A stretch of DNA of 6,726 nt, taken from NCBI GenBank assembly GCA_036399695.1, contig DASWMP010000003.1:1-6726 (forward strand), written 5' to 3'. A model generated the notes under the pieces. The model did not search any database. It was not told the DNA's origin and worked only from the letters and a program-made list of their open reading frames with translations. Below are positions 5,692 to 6,726 of this stretch, in pieces (the first letter of the stretch is position 1; every line of letters starts with the position of its first letter). Made by a program: the position numbers and the translations under genes. This DNA comes from DASVEE01 sp036399695 (lineage in GTDB: Bacteria; Acidobacteriota; Thermoanaerobaculia; Gp7-AA8).

Positions 5692-5720
5692 GCTCCTGGG
5701 CTGATTTTCAGCCCAGGAGC
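5692..5720 (-). terminator. perfect 13-bp stem-loop at the end of the TetR-like fragment
   Basis: GCTCCTGGGCTGA (5692-5704) and TCAGCCCAGGAGC (5708-5720) pair perfectly around a three-base loop. On the minus strand the stop codon TGA (5710-5708) and the last codons of the TetR-like fragment form one arm. No T-run follows on either strand. It probably insulated the TetR-like gene from the MarR promoter downstream. Confidence 0.6.
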
Positions 5721-5842
5721 ATTCGAACGACGGAGCGTTGCATCGTCGGCACGTCGGTGCGGCCTTCGGCGAGCAACCCGTGGTAGCTCCGATCCTTGGA
5801 GATGCTCAGCAGCGTCTGCGAGACGAAGATCGCATGAGCGTA
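5708..5842 (-). pseudogene. C-terminal fragment, TetR-like regulator
   Basis: The last 44 codons before TGA at 5710-5708 look like genuine protein. YAHAIFVSQTLLSISKDRSY leads to an EGRTDVPTMQRSVVRMLLG end, resembling the last helices of TetR/AcrR-type ligand-binding domains. Upstream of residue Y (5842) the same frame becomes Pro/Ser/Arg-rich with no domain character, and the N-terminal helix-turn-helix is absent. The gene therefore appears cut near 5842, at the edge of the scar shared with the mutS2 remnant. No ribosome binding site or credible start is seen. The TetR assignment is from a short segment and is tentative. Confidence 0.45.
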
Positions 5843-5929
5843 TAGGCAGGAGAGAGGCAGTGTTGAGGGGGAGGGCTGGTGCAGAGGGGCCGAGGAGGGC
5901 CGCTGACGGGTGCCGGCCGAGCCGATACG

Positions 5930-5968
5930 AAGTGTCTGACACTTTCCCGGCGGACACTTTCCCGGCGG
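5930..5968. repeat. 15-bp tandem repeat with palindrome, possible IS-end remnant
   Basis: GACACTTTCCCGGCG occurs twice back to back at 5938-5952 and 5953-5967. The first copy also forms a palindrome with the bases before it: AAGTGTC (5930-5936), one base, GACACTT (5938-5944). Multiple short repeats ending abruptly at a gene break are reminiscent of ends of larger IS elements such as IS21 types, but no match is claimed. The 87 bases before it (5843-5929) hold nothing I recognise. Confidence 0.6.
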
Positions 5969-6092
5969 CACGGGCGCACTGCGCCAGGCCATCCGCGACT
6001 ACCTCGCGGCGTCACCGTACATCCGGATGTTCCGCCCTGGAGAGAACCACGAGGGCGGAGACGGCGTGACGGTGGTGGCGCTCCGGGCGTGA
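5967..6092 (+). pseudogene. mutS2: mutS2 C-terminal remnant (Smr domain end)
   Basis: The only plus-strand coding trace is 41 codons ending in TGA at 6090-6092. GTGALRQAIRDYLAASPYIR is followed by FRPGENHEGGDGVTVVALRA. This is the characteristic end of the Smr nuclease domain of MutS2 (usual pattern HGHGTGALRxAIRxYLxxSPYVxxFRPGxxxEGGDGVTVV). The match begins exactly at GTG of the HGxGTG motif; the preceding codons belong to the 15-bp tandem repeat, and an in-frame TGA lies at 5937-5939. The roughly 750 upstream residues of MutS2 (ATPase, clamp, most of Smr) are missing, and no start codon or ribosome binding site serves the fragment. It is a breakpoint relic. A stand-alone Smr protein gene is the alternative source. 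Confidence 0.75.
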
Positions 6093-6108
6093 CGCGTGGC
6101 CGCGCGGC

Positions 6109-6558
6109 TCACTCGGAGGTGTCGTCCGGCTCATCATCATCCTCCGAAGCCGGGTAGGCGGAGATCTCCAGCACCACCCCGAGCCGCGCGAGCCACTGGA
6201 GGTCGGCCGTGCTGAAGCGCAAGTAGGCGGCGAAACGCTGGGGGGAGCCGACATCGACGCCCAGGTCGAGCACGCTCGAAATCCCCCGTGCGTGGAGTGC
6301 CTCCAGGAGCAGGACAATCTCCCGGGTGCTGAAGAACGCGCGGACGTCCTCGAAGGCCTCGGGGAACGTCTCCGCGTCCGCGATGGTGATGCGGAAGCCC
6401 GAGTCCTCGTGAACCCCGCGGCGGCCGACGCGCACTTCGCCACGGCGCCAGGAGACCACCTCGGAAGCGACCCGCGGAAACTCCGCGAGGAAAGCATCGA
6501 CATCGAAGTCCGGCGCGGAAACGCGCCAGACCGCCAGGTTCATGGGTGTTGCGCTCAT
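6109..6558 (-). CDS. hypothetical protein, possibly DUF4279-like
   Basis: About 150 residues of acidic soluble protein without signal peptide or membrane segments. Recognisable parts are NLAVWRVSAPDFDVDAFLAE near the start, SWRRGEVRVGRRG, DSGFRITIADAETFPEAFED, a mid helix EIVLLLEALHARGISSVLDL, then RFSTADLQWLARLGVVLEIS just before an Asp/Glu-rich end (ASEDDDEPDDTSE). The strand-helix pattern with a closing L-x-x-L-A-x-L-G-V-x-L-E-I-S-A-Y resembles DUF4279-like small proteins, some of which lie near toxins as putative immunity proteins; this is a weak inference. The start is uncertain: ATG 6558 is used, with ATG 6543 just before the conserved part and GTG 6579 as alternatives, and none has a good ribosome binding site. 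It converges on the mutS2 remnant, 16 bases away. Confidence 0.65.
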   Translation of the reverse strand: MSATPMNLAVWRVSAPDFDVDAFLAEFPRVASEVVSWRRGEVRVGRRGVHEDSGFRITIADAETFPEAFEDVRAFFSTREIVLLLEALHARGISSVLDLGVDVGSPQRFAAYLRFSTADLQWLARLGVVLEISAYPASEDDDEPDDTSE

Positions 6559-6623
6559 GAGGGGACGAGCGTGCCTCACCCCCCCACGAGCAGCAATCGC
6601 CGGTGAGGCCCCGCCCCGGTGCC

Positions 6624-6726
6624 CTACCGCTTCTTGGCCTTGCGAGCCGGAGCGGTCTTCTTCGCACCGCCCTTGGCCTTGGCACCGCCCGTGGAGCGGG
6701 TCTTGGCGGCGGCCTTCTTCGCCGGA
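6624..6726 (-). CDS. Lys/Ala-rich basic protein, C-terminal end (runs off right edge)
   Basis: The minus strand encodes 33 residues (PAKKAAAKTRSTGGAKAKGG, then AKKTAPARKAKKR) before TAG at 6626-6624, and the gene continues beyond the window. The tail is almost entirely Lys, Ala, Gly, Thr and Arg in AKK/AAK repeats, like histone H1-type or HU-type tails, or the basic tails of RNA helicases, all of which bind nucleic acid. The globular part is outside the window, so the protein cannot be named. Confidence 0.65.
   Translation of the reverse strand, partial: PAKKAAAKTRSTGGAKAKGGAKKTAPARKAKKR

Noticed and set aside
5860..6157. plus-strand frames starting upstream of the mutS2 remnant
   Set aside because: They read the remnant in wrong frames; the Smr homology is only in the frame starting at 5967.
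1..6726. CRISPR array, tRNA or rRNA genes
   Set aside because: No regularly spaced repeats and no cloverleaf or rRNA-like segment were seen on either strand by eye.

Overview
The window is GC-rich DNA from an accessory region. It carries two insertion sequences, a co-oriented set of redox genes, and several truncated genes. GC-biased codons, a lysine/alanine-rich basic protein tail and the density of IS elements suggest a myxobacterium (Myxococcota, Cystobacterineae-like). This assignment is by general impression; no taxonomic marker is present. All features that look intact are on the minus strand. The only plus-strand coding trace is a short remnant of mutS2.

Left part (1-2071): positions 1-420 encode the first 140 residues of an IS1182/IS5-like transposase that runs off the left edge. 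A complete IS701-type element of about 1.5 kb (493-2017) lies just upstream of it. Its terminal inverted repeats are perfect and are flanked by near-identical CTAA/TTAA sites. The IS701 transposase has the expected DDE residues, but its family-like C-terminal tail is in another frame after a run of six C. The sequence beyond the IS701 (about 2022-2071) may be the outer end of the interrupted IS1182-like element, which would make the elements nested.

Middle part (2157-5601): in transcription order this holds a MarR/OhrR-like regulator, a COG2085-type dinucleotide-binding oxidoreductase, a 77-codon remnant of a luciferase-like flavin monooxygenase, a second COG2085 paralogue (about 71% identical to the first by hand count), and an NmrA/QorB-like NAD(P)-binding protein. 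It reads as a small regulator-plus-reductases cassette, plausibly for electrophile, quinone or peroxide stress. The regulator has Ser where OhrR proteins carry their peroxide-sensing Cys. It has a near-consensus sigma-70 promoter almost touching its start codon, with a pseudo-palindromic candidate operator over the -10 and spacer.

Right part (5692-6726): this is a rearrangement scar. A TetR-like C-terminal fragment (minus strand) and the last 41 codons of the MutS2 Smr domain (plus strand) are each cut off on the side facing a roughly 120-bp non-coding stretch, which ends in a 15-bp tandem repeat plus palindrome. Beyond it come a small conserved-looking hypothetical protein and the end of a Lys/Ala-rich basic protein. 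The simplest reading is that mobile DNA and the redox cassette arrived next to, or within, an old mutS2 locus, with loss of flanking sequence.
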